A stretch of 64,000 nucleotides of DNA. Origin: Acidimicrobiaceae bacterium (GTDB lineage: Bacteria; Actinomycetota; Acidimicrobiia; Acidimicrobiales; Ilumatobacteraceae). Within the stretch, counting starts at the first letter, position 1; each line of letters starts with the position of its first letter. Location: NCBI GenBank assembly GCA_020637235.1, contig JACJWG010000002.1:1-64000 (forward strand), read 5' to 3'. The translations under genes were made by a program, and so were the position numbers. Positions 32,783-41,126 of the stretch are shown piece by piece. The notes beneath the pieces are model-generated. The model was given only the letters and a program-made list of their open reading frames with translations, did no database searches and was not told where the DNA came from.

Positions 32783-35155
32783 TCAGCGGTGGGGTTCGAC
32801 GACCACGGTGCCGTCGGTGCGCACGAGCGCTCGACGGGCCTGCCGGGTGCGGCGGGCGAGCGACAGTGCGAGGGTGGCGATCAGCGCGGCGGCCACGGCC
32901 GGGGCGAGCATCCCGCTGCGGCCGCCCGTGTCGTTGCCCGGTGAGGTGAGGCGTTGCACGCCGGGCAGGTCGGCACCGGCGCCGGGGCCGTCGGCGACAC
33001 TCGGTGCGTCGGCGACGCCCGACAGGTCGGGTGCGCCGAGTGGCCCGAGCGGTTCGAGCGGTTCGAGCGGCTCGAGGTCGTCGGGGCGCAGCGGGACGTC
33101 GTCGACGCCAGCGGGGGCAGCGGGGCTGGCGGGTGGAGCGGCGGTCGGTGCGCCACCGGCGGTCGGTGCGGAGTCGGGCAGTTGCGGCAGGGCGGCGGCG
33201 CCCACCGCCGGGGCGGCGGTCACCGCGGTCGCGGCGGGTGTGTCGAGCACGGCGGGCGTGGTGGGCCCGGCGCTGGCGGCCGGGTCGGGCTCGCCCACGG
33301 TGGGCACCGCTGTCACCGCGCCTGCGGCACCCGCGGCACTACCTGCGGCCGGGGCGGCCTCGGTGGCGCCCTGCGGCTCGGACTGCGACGCGTACACCGT
33401 GGTGGAGGTCGCGACGGTCGGCCTGGCGGTGGTCGTCGGCGCGGCCGTGACGGGCGGACGCGGCGGCACCGTCGTCACCGTCGTCACCGGCGGCGCGGTC
33501 GTCACCGGCGGCACCGTCGTCACCGTCGTCACCGGCGGCACCGTCGTCACCGTCGTCACCGGCGGCGCGGTCGTCACCGGCGGCGCGGTCGTCACCGGGG
33601 GCGCGGTGGTCGCCGGGGGCGCGGTGGTGTCGGGGACCGGCGGTGGCATGCCGTCCGACGCGACGCGCTGGCCCTCGCGCAACGAGCTGGCGAACACGTA
33701 GGTGAGGTCCTGCACGTACGGGGTGGCCGTCACCGGGTAGGGCGAGGTGACGGTGGTAGCGGTGCCGTCGGCGTGGTTCATCTGCACCGACACCGTGCCC
33801 ACCTGCAGCGGGAACCACGTGGCCGACACGCCGGCCGGCGCGGTGTACGAGTGCGGCACACCGCCCACGATCATCGTCACCGGTGTGGGCGCGGTGAGGA
33901 AGGTGAGCACCTCGATGCCGTCGCGGGCGGGGCTGCTGCCCGGCCGCAGCCCCTGGCGAACCGGGTGACCGCTGGTGGGCGCGGCGCCGACGAACTGGGT
34001 GCGATGGCTCACGAACGCGGCGTCGCGCACGATCGCCGGGGCGCCCCCGAGCTTCCACGTCTGCAGGTAGTACGCGTTGATGTCGATCGGCGACCAGCCG
34101 GTGCCGGTGGATGGCGCGAACTGGGTCGATTCGGTGTAGTCGTTCCAGGTGACGAGCTGCACCCACTCGGCTCCCTGGTCGAGCGCGGTCTGCCACGTGG
34201 CGCGCAGGTTCTCGGTGTTGTTCGCCTCGTCGAACACCCCGCTACGCGGCCGCGAGTCCTGCAGCGAGATCGGCTGCATCCAGATCTTGCCGCGGGCGTG
34301 CGCGTCGCGTGCCCACAGGGCGTCGCCGGTGCTGGCCTTCGGGTTGCGGCCACCCCACACGCTCATGCCGTAGCTGATCGGGGCGAACGCCTCCACGTGG
34401 CTCGTGTAGTTCAAGAACACCGGCACGAACGCCACCTCGATGCCGTAGCTGGTGCGCAGGATCGAGATCACGTCGCTCCAGAACGCGGCGCCGGGCCCCT
34501 CGGCGTAGAACGGCGACACGATCAGTCGCCCGTCGGCCAGGCGCCCCACCGACGGGTGGGCGGCCAGGGTGGCGAGCGCGGCGGCGAGGGCGTTGCGGTC
34601 GGCCACCACCGACGTCGCCGCGTCGGGCATCAACACGATGTCGAAGCCGGGGTCGACGGCGGCCGCGGCCGTGAGCAGGTTCTGCAGCCGGTCCCACTGC
34701 ACGCCGGACAGGCCCATCATGTTCACGGTGAAGCCGTCGAGGCCGGCGGCGATCGCGCGACGCACCTCGGTCTTCATGTCCTCGAGGTACCAGGTCGACC
34801 CCGCGATCGGTGCCCGCGGCAGCGGCCGCTGGCGCAGGAACCCGCCGTACGCGGCGTGCTTGCCGCCTTCACCGTTGATCGCCAGGTAGTGCGTGGCGTA
34901 GTAGTCGGCGCTGCTGGGCGCGTTGTCCATCGAGATCGGGAACGGCGTGAAGAAGTGGGCGTACGCCTTTTTCGGCGACGAGCGCAACGTGGCCGTCGCG
35001 GCCTGGTCGAACGGGGTGACCCCTGCGGCCCCCGCAGGTGCGCCCGAGCCCGCGGCGGGCACGGCGACGAGGCCGATCGTCGCGAGGGCGACGGCGACGA
35101 CGACCCGCGCGAAGCGATGCCGCCGAGCGCCGCATGCGGGGGGACACGCGGGCAC
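32783..35155 (-). CDS. GH71-like (alpha-1,3-glucanase) surface protein, paralogue 2
   Basis: This is a 790-residue secreted protein. A signal peptide covers about residues 1-42. The catalytic region parallels paralogue 1 motif by motif (AYAHFFTPFPISMDNAP; GFTVNMMGLSGVQWDRL; FDIVLMPDAATS; WVQLVTWNDYTES). After residue 500 the tail is a long Thr/Pro/Val linker (PPVTTAPPVTTVTTV repeats), an acidic LEPLEPLEPLGPLG stretch, and a C-terminal helix (MLAPAVAAALIATLALSL). The long stalk suggests display far from the membrane. The GTG at 35155 is chosen for the signal peptide. TACGAT at 35208-35213 may be its promoter. Confidence 0.82.
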   Translation of the reverse strand: MPACPPACGARRHRFARVVVAVALATIGLVAVPAAGSGAPAGAAGVTPFDQAATATLRSSPKKAYAHFFTPFPISMDNAPSSADYYATHYLAINGEGGKHAAYGGFLRQRPLPRAPIAGSTWYLEDMKTEVRRAIAAGLDGFTVNMMGLSGVQWDRLQNLLTAAAAVDPGFDIVLMPDAATSVVADRNALAAALATLAAHPSVGRLADGRLIVSPFYAEGPGAAFWSDVISILRTSYGIEVAFVPVFLNYTSHVEAFAPISYGMSVWGGRNPKASTGDALWARDAHARGKIWMQPISLQDSRPRSGVFDEANNTENLRATWQTALDQGAEWVQLVTWNDYTESTQFAPSTGTGWSPIDINAYYLQTWKLGGAPAIVRDAAFVSHRTQFVGAAPTSGHPVRQGLRPGSSPARDGIEVLTFLTAPTPVTMIVGGVPHSYTAPAGVSATWFPLQVGTVSVQMNHADGTATTVTSPYPVTATPYVQDLTYVFASSLREGQRVASDGMPPPVPDTTAPPATTAPPVTTAPPVTTAPPVTTVTTVPPVTTVTTVPPVTTAPPVTTVTTVPPRPPVTAAPTTTARPTVATSTTVYASQSEPQGATEAAPAAGSAAGAAGAVTAVPTVGEPDPAASAGPTTPAVLDTPAATAVTAAPAVGAAALPQLPDSAPTAGGAPTAAPPASPAAPAGVDDVPLRPDDLEPLEPLEPLGPLGAPDLSGVADAPSVADGPGAGADLPGVQRLTSPGNDTGGRSGMLAPAVAAALIATLALSLARRTRQARRALVRTDGTVVVEPHR

Positions 35156-35207
35156 GACACAGGTATCGGCCCGGTCCGGCGACGACTTGAGCCGCCGCCG
35201 TCATCGA

Positions 35208-35213
35208 ATCGTA
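35208..35213 (-). promoter_or_regulatory. -10-like box TACGAT upstream of GH71 paralogue 2
   Basis: TACGAT on the minus strand lies about 50 bp before the GTG at 35155, between the glycosyltransferase stop and this gene. It would give a short leader. Confidence 0.35.
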
Positions 35214-35225
35214 ACATTCACCCGT

Positions 35226-36443
35226 TCAGTGGTGACGGGCGGCGACCAACCGTTCGAGACCCTGCTCGATCTGGTCGATCACCGTGGTGCGCTCGAACGC
35301 CTTGGCGCGATCGAGGCAGTTGGCCCGCCAGCGGCGGTGCTGCTCGTCGTCGCGGGCGGTGGCGAGCACCTCGGGGAAGCGGTCGACGTCGTCCCACGTG
35401 AGCATCGGGCCGAGGTCGGCGTTGGCGACCTCGCGGCCGAGCGGCGACGCCGGGTCGCACACGGCGAGGATCGGGGTTCCGACGGCGATCGCCGGGATCA
35501 GCTTCGACGGCATGTACGACGCGTCGCTCTCGGGGCGCTCGGTGATGAGGAACAGGTCGGCGGCGTCGATCGCGGCGACGAACTCGGCGTCGGTGCCCAT
35601 CTGGCCGAACACGAAGCGCGGGTCGCGATGCTCGTCCCACCAGCGGCGGATCGCCTCGACGCCCGGGCCGGCGCCGTGGATGTGCAGCTCGAAGTCGGCC
35701 TCGGTGGCGTGAATCCGCTCGCAGAACGCGTGCAGCGCCTGCTTGCCGGCGATGTTGCCCGAGTACAGCATCCGCACCGTCGAGCCGGCGGCCCGGTGCT
35801 CGCGCGACGGCAGCGCGGCGATCTCGTCGGCGAGCGAGCCGCTCAGCCAGTTGGGCACGTAGTCCACCTCGCACTGGTCGCCGCACAGCTCGTGCACCTT
35901 GTCGACCATCTCCGGGGTGATGGTGAGCAGGTGGTCGGCCGAGCGGTACAGGCGGCGTTCGATGGTCTGGATGATGCGTGCCACCCGGCCACCCACCAGG
36001 CGGGCGGCGGCGGCGCCACCGCTCGAGATGTCCTGCACGCTCACCAGCACCGGGCGGCGGCGCAGCTTGCCGGTGACGACCGCGACGGCCACCGGGCTCA
36101 CCATGGTGGAGAAGGCCAGGATCGCGTCGGGCGAGCGCCCGCGGAAGAAGCTGCGCAGCAGCGACAGGAAGAACGACAGCTCGTAGACCGCACGTTCCTT
36201 GGCCGACGCCGGGTTGGGCAGGTACATGCCGTGGCGTTCGAGGCGCACGCCGTGCTCGCTGCTGCGGCGGATGCGCCAGCCGTTCTGGCCGCTCTTGTCG
36301 GTCCACTCGGGGAAGTACGGGTAGCCCGTGCGCACCGTGACGTCGTGACCGCGCGCCGCGAGCTCACGGCTCAGGTCCGTGTACAACGACGCACCGCCGG
36401 CGAAGTCGGGGGCGAAGAGGTTGACGACGATGAGGATCTGCAT
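35226..36443 (-). CDS. Family 4 glycosyltransferase (WcaI-like)
   Basis: This is a 405-residue GT-B enzyme. The N-terminus MQILIVVNLFAPDFAGGASLYTD and VTVRTGYPYFPEW match WcaI/colanic acid-type transferases. The C-terminal domain has MLYSGNIAGKQALHAF, HGAGPGVEAI and DLFLITERPESDASYMPSKLIPAIAVGTPI as the nucleotide-sugar site. The likely transcript begins at TAAGGT (36491-36496), giving a leader of about 40 nt with a purine-rich GGGAGAGGGGGG stretch. It probably adds a sugar in EPS repeat-unit assembly. Confidence 0.87.
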   Translation of the reverse strand: MQILIVVNLFAPDFAGGASLYTDLSRELAARGHDVTVRTGYPYFPEWTDKSGQNGWRIRRSSEHGVRLERHGMYLPNPASAKERAVYELSFFLSLLRSFFRGRSPDAILAFSTMVSPVAVAVVTGKLRRRPVLVSVQDISSGGAAAARLVGGRVARIIQTIERRLYRSADHLLTITPEMVDKVHELCGDQCEVDYVPNWLSGSLADEIAALPSREHRAAGSTVRMLYSGNIAGKQALHAFCERIHATEADFELHIHGAGPGVEAIRRWWDEHRDPRFVFGQMGTDAEFVAAIDAADLFLITERPESDASYMPSKLIPAIAVGTPILAVCDPASPLGREVANADLGPMLTWDDVDRFPEVLATARDDEQHRRWRANCLDRAKAFERTTVIDQIEQGLERLVAARHH

Positions 36444-36490
36444 GGTGCGAAGGGGGCCACCCCCCTCTCCCGCGGGGGTCGACACGCGGC

Positions 36491-36496
36491 ACCTTA
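36491..36496 (-). promoter_or_regulatory. -10 box TAAGGT for the WcaI-like gene
   Basis: TAAGGT on the minus strand lies 47 bp before the ATG at 36443, leaving room for a leader with a purine-rich ribosome site. Confidence 0.4.
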
Positions 36497-36588
36497 TCCG
36501 CGATGAGAACACCTCGCGGCAGGGGGTTCGCTGCGCACCCGGGCTCGAGGCGCCCGAGAGACGGGCCGGGATGGGCCGACCCGACGGG

Positions 36589-37191
36589 TCAGGGCAGCGC
36601 GTCGGGGCCGAGCACGACGACGATGTCGCCGTCGGCGTCGCTCGAGGTGATGCCCGACTCGGGCAGTTCGCCCACCGCCGCCGACGGGGTCTGGAGGTCG
36701 TCGCGGATGCGCAGCGCCTCGACCTCGAAGCCGAGGCGGTAGTACACGAGGGTGACGTCCACCTCGGGCACGTCGCCGGCGACGACGGCCGGGTAGCCGA
36801 GCGCAGCGAGGCGGTCGCTGTTGGCGGTGGCGAGGCCGGGACGTCCGTCGCCGTTGGCGACCACCACGCGCACCTCGGCCCGGTCGCGGATCGCGAGCGA
36901 CGTGGCCGGCGCGGCCTCGGTGGTGGCCGGGGTGGTGGTGACCGCGGCCTCGGTGGTGACGGGTGCGGCCTCGGTGGTCGCCGGGGAGGTGGTCTCGACG
37001 GGGTCGTCGTCGGCCTCCGTGGTGTCGGTCGAGACATCGGCGTCGGTGGTCGACGTCGGCTCGTCGCCGTCGAGGCCGGAGGTGGGCTCGAACGGCTCTG
37101 CCGCGTCCGAGCCGGGACCGCCGGCGATGACGGTGCCGACGAGCAGCCCGATCACGACGACGGCGAGGTAGGACGGCCAGACCTTGCGCAT
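36589..37191 (-). CDS. LytR_C domain protein, paralogue 2
   Basis: This 200-residue protein has an N-terminal helix (YLAVVVIGLLVGTVIAG), a linker with repeated TTEAAP, and a LytR_C domain (AEVRVVVANGDGRPGLATANSDRLAALGY; LVYYRLGFEVEALRIRDDL; GDIVVVLGPDALP). It is a clear paralogue of the protein at 21358-22014, with the same end LGPDA. There is no LCP catalytic domain. TAGCGT nine bases before the ATG supports the start. A role in polymer attachment or sensing is plausible. Confidence 0.8.
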   Translation of the reverse strand: MRKVWPSYLAVVVIGLLVGTVIAGGPGSDAAEPFEPTSGLDGDEPTSTTDADVSTDTTEADDDPVETTSPATTEAAPVTTEAAVTTTPATTEAAPATSLAIRDRAEVRVVVANGDGRPGLATANSDRLAALGYPAVVAGDVPEVDVTLVYYRLGFEVEALRIRDDLQTPSAAVGELPESGITSSDADGDIVVVLGPDALP

Positions 37192-37261
37192 GAACGGGAG
37201 ACGCTATCAGCTCACCCGGCCGAGCGGTGACGTGAGGTGGTCGTACCGCCGCCATACGCGA

Positions 37262-37287
37262 CGAGACCCGGCCGGAGCCGGGTCTCG
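37262..37287 (-). terminator. Strong hairpin downstream of the LPxTG gene
   Basis: CGAGACCCGGC and GCCGGGTCTCG form a perfect 11-bp stem with a CGGA loop, 43 bp after the LPxTG stop and 71 bp before the LytR_C start. There is no T-run, as is common in high-GC actinomycetes. Confidence 0.65.
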
Positions 37288-37329
37288 GTCGTTGCGTTCG
37301 CGAGGTGCGGGGGCGAAGCCCCGGCGGGA

Positions 37330-37914
37330 TCAGAGCTGGCTGAGGCCCTGCAGGCTGCGGTGCTCGAGCTTGGCGCGGCGGCGACCCGCCACCACGACGA
37401 GCACCACACCGGCGCCGAGGGCGGCGAGGGCGTTGCGCACCTGGAGCGAGGTGCTGTCGGAGCCGGTGACCGGGAGGATGTCGCCGGCGGCGCTGGCCGG
37501 TGCGGACGGCGTGGCCGTCGGGGTCTGCGACGACACGACGGGCGGGGCCACCGCGCCGGCCGACAGCACGATCGGACCGATCGTCGCCGTCTTGTCGCAG
37601 CCGGCGACGGCGCTCTGGCCGGTGGCGGTGATCGTGAAGGTGCCGGTGGGCTTGGCCACGGTGTAGCTGAACTCGCCGCTCGCGTTGGTCTGCGCGGTGT
37701 GCGGGAACTCGTTGCTGGCGCTCGTCGGGTCGATCGTCAGCAGCACGGCCGTGTCGGCGCAGAAACCCTGCCCGTTGATCGTGTAGCTGGTGGGACCGGT
37801 GGTGCCGGTGAGCGTGGGGGTGGCGTTGGGGCCGTAGTCGGCGGCCGAGGCCACCGCGGCGGGCACCAGGGCGACCGCGAGGGTGGCCAGGGCGAGTCGG
37901 ACGACGCGAAGCAT
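37330..37914 (-). CDS. LPxTG cell-wall anchored small surface protein
   Basis: This 194-residue protein has a signal peptide (residues 1-25, ending PAAVASAADYG), a beta-type domain of about 85 residues with a pair of cysteines (GQGFCADTAV; VAGCDKTATIGP), a Pro/Ala/Thr linker and a sortase signal DILPVTGSDS followed by a helix and RRRAK. It should be attached to the wall by a sortase, which is not in this window. TAGGAT six bases before the ATG indicates a leaderless start. The ligand is unknown. Confidence 0.82.
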   Translation of the reverse strand: MLRVVRLALATLAVALVPAAVASAADYGPNATPTLTGTTGPTSYTINGQGFCADTAVLLTIDPTSASNEFPHTAQTNASGEFSYTVAKPTGTFTITATGQSAVAGCDKTATIGPIVLSAGAVAPPVVSSQTPTATPSAPASAAGDILPVTGSDSTSLQVRNALAALGAGVVLVVVAGRRRAKLEHRSLQGLSQL

Positions 37915-37920
37915 GTTCGA

Positions 37921-37926
37921 ATCCTA
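37921..37926 (-). promoter_or_regulatory. -10 box TAGGAT for the LPxTG protein
   Basis: TAGGAT on the minus strand lies six bases before the ATG at 37914. Confidence 0.55.
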
Positions 37927-38071
37927 GATGTGTTCGCGACGCGATGGGTCAAGGCACCGGCAAGACGCGCGCAAGGTGTCACCGCCCGTTCGCCGTTCCG
38001 TCATGAGAATCCCACTCAGCAGGTCGCGCCTCGCGCGCAGCGTGAGACCAGCTCGTGAACGGTCCGCGAAC

Positions 38072-38077
38072 TAGCCT
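38072..38077 (+). promoter_or_regulatory. -10 box TAGCCT for the DUF4012 gene
   Basis: TAGCCT is eight bases before the ATG at 38086. No Shine-Dalgarno sequence is visible. Confidence 0.5.
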
Positions 38078-38085
38078 CGGGCCGG

Positions 38086-40347
38086 ATGGCTGGCCAGCGA
38101 CTGGAGGTGACCGGTCGCGACGTGTCCGTCGTGGCGGTCGTGGCGTTGCTCGCCGGCGTGGGTGCAGCGATCGCCGGCCCGTCACCGACCGGTGCCACGG
38201 CGATCGACGCCGTGCTCGTCACCGTGCTCGCCGCCGCCGTGGTGTGGGCCGGCGCGGCTGCACCGTGGTGGGCGCTGGCCGCGGCGAGCGTGGTGGCGGT
38301 GGTGCTGGCGCCGTCGTGGCCGTGGTTGCTGGTGGCGCTCGCCGCTGCGGCCGGTGCCGCGTACATCGGGCGCAGGCGGGCGGCGGTGCCGTGGGCGCGG
38401 GCGTTGGTGCTGGCGGCGCTCGTGCAGGTGTTCGCCCGCCTGGGTGAGGTGTGGCGGTTCGGGGTGTCGGCGACGGTGGCGATCGTGGTGCTCGCGGCGG
38501 TGGCGCTGGCCGGCGTGCTGCGACGCCCTGGCCGCGAGCGGCGACGGGTGTGGTTCGCGCTCGCCGCGGTGCCGGTGGCGGCGGCGCTCGCCTCGCTCGG
38601 GTTGGGGGTGGCCGCAGCCGATGCCCGGCCCGAGCTGGAACGGGCGGTCGACAAGGCCCGGCTCGGCATCGATCAGCTGCGCGCCGGCCGGTTCGTCGAG
38701 GCGGCGGGCAGCTTCCGCGCGGCGTCGGCGGCGTTCGATCAGGCCGACGGCGCGCTGGGCAGACCCTGGGGGCAGCCGGCGCGGCTGGTGCCGGTGGTGG
38801 CCCAGCACCGGGCGCTCGGTACGTCGCTGAGCGCCGAGGCGGCGTCGATCACCGACGAGATCGCCGGCGTGCTCGACGGCATCGACATCGAGAACCTGAA
38901 GGTGGCGGGCGGCCGGATCGATCTCGACGCGGTGGCCGCGCTGCAGGCGCCGCTCGAGTCGCTGCGCGGGTCGCTCGACGAGCTCGACGCGGCGATCGAG
39001 GCGACCGACAGCCCGTGGCTGGTGGCGCCCGCGCAACGCGAGTTGGGGGAACTGGCAGGCGAGATCCAACAGCAGCGCACCAGCAGCGACCGGGCGATCG
39101 AAGCGGTGCGTCAGGCGCCGGCGATGCTGGGCGCCGACGGGCCACGCCGCTACTTCATGGCGTTCATGACGCCGGTGGAGGCGCGTGGCCTCGGCGGCCT
39201 GATGGGCAACTGGGCCGAGGTCACCATCGACGAGGGCCGCATCCAGGTGAGCGACTTCGCGCGTCACACCGATCTCAACGATCGTGCGGCCGGGCCGCAG
39301 CGCATCACGGGTCCGGCCGACTTCCTCGACGCTTGGGGCGACTACGGCTTCCGCGACGCCGACGGGCTCACCCGCTGGTCCATCTGGGGCGACGTCACCT
39401 ACTCGCCGCACTTCCCCAACGTGGCCGAGGTGATCACCCAGCTCTACCCGCAGAGCGGCGGCGACGAGGTGGACGGCGTGTTCGTGATGGACGTGTACGC
39501 GCTGGCGGCGCTGATGCAGCTGACCGGCGAGATCGAACTGGCCGACGCCGATCTGACGATCACCCCCGAGTACGCGGCGCAGTTCCTGATCCGCGACCAG
39601 TACGTGGCGTACCCCGACTTCTACGACCGTTTCGACGCGCTCGGCGTGATCGCCAACACCGTGATCGACCGGCTGCTCAGCGACGACCTGCCCACTCCAC
39701 CCGAGCTGGCCGATCTGATGTCGCCGTTCGTGCGCCAGGGCCGCATGGCGGGCTGGTCGGCGCACCAGGACGAGCAGGCGTTGTTCGAGCTGATCGGCAT
39801 GGACGGTGGGCTGCCCGATCCGGCCGGCCACGACGCGGTGGCGGTGGTGTTCAACAACGCCGGCAACAACAAGATGGACATGTTCCTCACCGGCTCCAGC
39901 ACCTACGACCTGCGCCCGCGCCCGGCCGACGGCGTGGTGGAGGCCACCCTCACGCTCGAGCTGCACAACGAGGCACCCACCAGCGGCCTGCCCGATCACG
40001 TGAACGGCTACGAGCTCGTGGTCGGCGCCGGCGTGAACGAGATGCTCGTCACCGTGTACTCGCAGATCCCGGTGAACGGGGTGACGGTCGACGGCGAGCC
40101 CGTCGGCATCCGCCCGTCGGGTGAGGCCGGGTATCTGTCGGCGTCGTTCTTCGTGACGATGGAGGCGGGCGAGTCGGCCGAGGTGGTGGTGTCGATGGCG
40201 GGATCGGTGGACGACCCGGCCGAGTACGTGCGGCAGGTCACCTGGCGCAGCCCCCCGACGGTGACGTCGATGCCGGCCACGATCACGGTCGACGGTCGCC
40301 CGCTCGGCGAGCCCACCACCGACGCCGGCGTGTACGTGCTGCGCTGA
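38086..40347 (+). CDS. DUF4012 membrane protein
   Basis: This is a 753-residue protein. The first 180 residues contain about six hydrophobic helices. After a linker comes a large extracytoplasmic part (residues 185-753) with a helical region (RLGIDQLRAGRFVEAAGSFRAASAAFDQADG) and the DUF4012 domain (ARGLGGLMGNWAEVTIDEGRIQVSDFARH; PNVAEVITQLYPQSGG; VFVMDVYALAALMQLTGEIEL). DUF4012 proteins occur in surface-polymer loci, and their biochemical role is unknown. Position before the sugar transferase points to cell-envelope polymer assembly. Confidence 0.82.
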   Translation: MAGQRLEVTGRDVSVVAVVALLAGVGAAIAGPSPTGATAIDAVLVTVLAAAVVWAGAAAPWWALAAASVVAVVLAPSWPWLLVALAAAAGAAYIGRRRAAVPWARALVLAALVQVFARLGEVWRFGVSATVAIVVLAAVALAGVLRRPGRERRRVWFALAAVPVAAALASLGLGVAAADARPELERAVDKARLGIDQLRAGRFVEAAGSFRAASAAFDQADGALGRPWGQPARLVPVVAQHRALGTSLSAEAASITDEIAGVLDGIDIENLKVAGGRIDLDAVAALQAPLESLRGSLDELDAAIEATDSPWLVAPAQRELGELAGEIQQQRTSSDRAIEAVRQAPAMLGADGPRRYFMAFMTPVEARGLGGLMGNWAEVTIDEGRIQVSDFARHTDLNDRAAGPQRITGPADFLDAWGDYGFRDADGLTRWSIWGDVTYSPHFPNVAEVITQLYPQSGGDEVDGVFVMDVYALAALMQLTGEIELADADLTITPEYAAQFLIRDQYVAYPDFYDRFDALGVIANTVIDRLLSDDLPTPPELADLMSPFVRQGRMAGWSAHQDEQALFELIGMDGGLPDPAGHDAVAVVFNNAGNNKMDMFLTGSSTYDLRPRPADGVVEATLTLELHNEAPTSGLPDHVNGYELVVGAGVNEMLVTVYSQIPVNGVTVDGEPVGIRPSGEAGYLSASFFVTMEAGESAEVVVSMAGSVDDPAEYVRQVTWRSPPTVTSMPATITVDGRPLGEPTTDAGVYVLR

Positions 40348-40351
40348 CCCG

Positions 40352-40419
40352 TCCTGGGTGCCAACCCGTCCTGGGTGCCAACCCGTCCTGGGTGCCAACC
40401 CGTTCTGGGTGCCGACCCG
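40352..40419 (+). repeat. Four tandem 17-bp units TCCTGGGTGCCAACCCG
   Basis: Copies begin at 40352, 40369, 40386 and 40403 (the last with TTCTGGGTGCCGACCCG). Each contains the 11-bp end of the 58-bp repeat family, so this looks like expansion of one repeat end. Confidence 0.9.
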
Positions 40420-40460
40420 CTCCGCCGACCAGCACCTCGAGTCGGGCGTGGCACCCAGGA
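40403..40460 (+). repeat. 58-bp inverted-end repeat, variable-interior copy
   Basis: It runs from TTCTGGGTGCC to GGCACCCAGGA with exactly the 58-bp spacing of the copies at 16 kb, but its interior is unrelated apart from the first few bases (GACC). Confidence 0.8.
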
Positions 40461-40474
40461 ACCGAGCGCCGATG

Positions 40475-40532
40475 TCCTGGGTGCCGGCACCCAGATCCCA
40501 CCTGCGATGTCACCTGAGCGTGGCACCCAGGA
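40475..40532 (+). repeat. 58-bp inverted-end repeat, second variable-interior copy
   Basis: It runs from TCCTGGGTGCC to GGCACCCAGGA, again 58 bp. Directly after the left end comes GGCACCCAG, giving the perfect 18-bp palindrome CTGGGTGCCGGCACCCAG at 40477-40494. Confidence 0.8.
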
Positions 40533-40640
40533 CTCCGCGACGATGCAGGGGCACGGATGCCGGAGATGGCCGGGCGGATTCGTCTCGATCTCGGCAAGAT
40601 CCCCGAAACGAGTTCTCTCACCATTTACGCTTCGTGAGCG

Positions 40641-40937
40641 GTGGGACGAGCACGACGACTTCATCAGCGGGCGCTGCAGGCCGATTGGCAGGTGGGTCAC
40701 GGCAACGTGCGGGTCACCCCGCTCGTGGGCGAGCCGATCGAGCTCACCGGCGTGGCGGCCGTGGTGTGGGCGGTGCTCGACATGCCCCGCACGGCCAACG
40801 AGGTGTTCGCCGAGGCGTTGCAGATCGACCCGCTGCTCGACGAGGCCGACGTACGCGCCGCGCTCGACGGCATGATCGAGAGCTCGCTCGTGTGGACCAA
40901 CGACGACGAGCGCAGCGAGGGCGAGATCGCCATCTGA
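40641..40937 (+). CDS. PqqD-like peptide-chaperone family protein
   Basis: This 98-residue protein has the PqqD pattern: NVRVTPLVGEPIELTGVAAVVW, then ANEVFAEALQIDPLLDEADVRAALDGMIESSLV. PqqD domains bind substrate peptides for radical SAM enzymes, but no peptide-modifying enzyme is nearby. In actinobacterial polysaccharide loci solitary PqqD-like proteins recur and their job is unknown. The GTG start is the best fit to the family length. It is followed 189 bp on by the sugar transferase. Confidence 0.7.
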   Translation: MGRARRLHQRALQADWQVGHGNVRVTPLVGEPIELTGVAAVVWAVLDMPRTANEVFAEALQIDPLLDEADVRAALDGMIESSLVWTNDDERSEGEIAI

Positions 40938-40947
40938 CGATCCGGAT

Positions 40948-40963
40948 TCGAGCTTTGGCTCGA
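40948..40963 (+). terminator. Small hairpin after the PqqD-like gene
   Basis: TCGAGC and GCTCGA enclose TTTG, 11 bp after the PqqD-like stop. It is a six-pair stem without a strong T-run. Confidence 0.35.
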
Positions 40964-41057
40964 CATCCCACACGCTCGGGTGAGACGCCGGACACAGCAC
41001 GCTGCTGCATTGCCACGCCGGCTCACGACATCGTCATCAAACGGTCAACTTCGAACG

Positions 41058-41087
41058 CTGACAGCAACGGTGCCCCTGGCGTAAGGT
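41058..41087 (+). promoter_or_regulatory. Promoter CTGACA-18-TAAGGT for the sugar transferase
   Basis: CTGACA at 41058 and TAAGGT at 41082 are 18 bp apart. The start codon is 40 bp downstream, with AGGAGG before it, so this gene has a normal leader. Confidence 0.5.
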
Positions 41088-41126
41088 CGAACCTGATCGA
41101 TCGCCTTGGCGGGCAGGAGGATTGAT

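Larger units (their letters stand above)
40348..40640. other. Gene-free stretch filled by repeat ends
   Basis: This 293-bp gap between the DUF4012 and PqqD-like genes contains four direct copies of a 17-bp unit and two 58-bp repeats, described separately. A TACGCT near 40627 is nine bases before the PqqD-like GTG and could be its -10 box. Confidence 0.6.
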
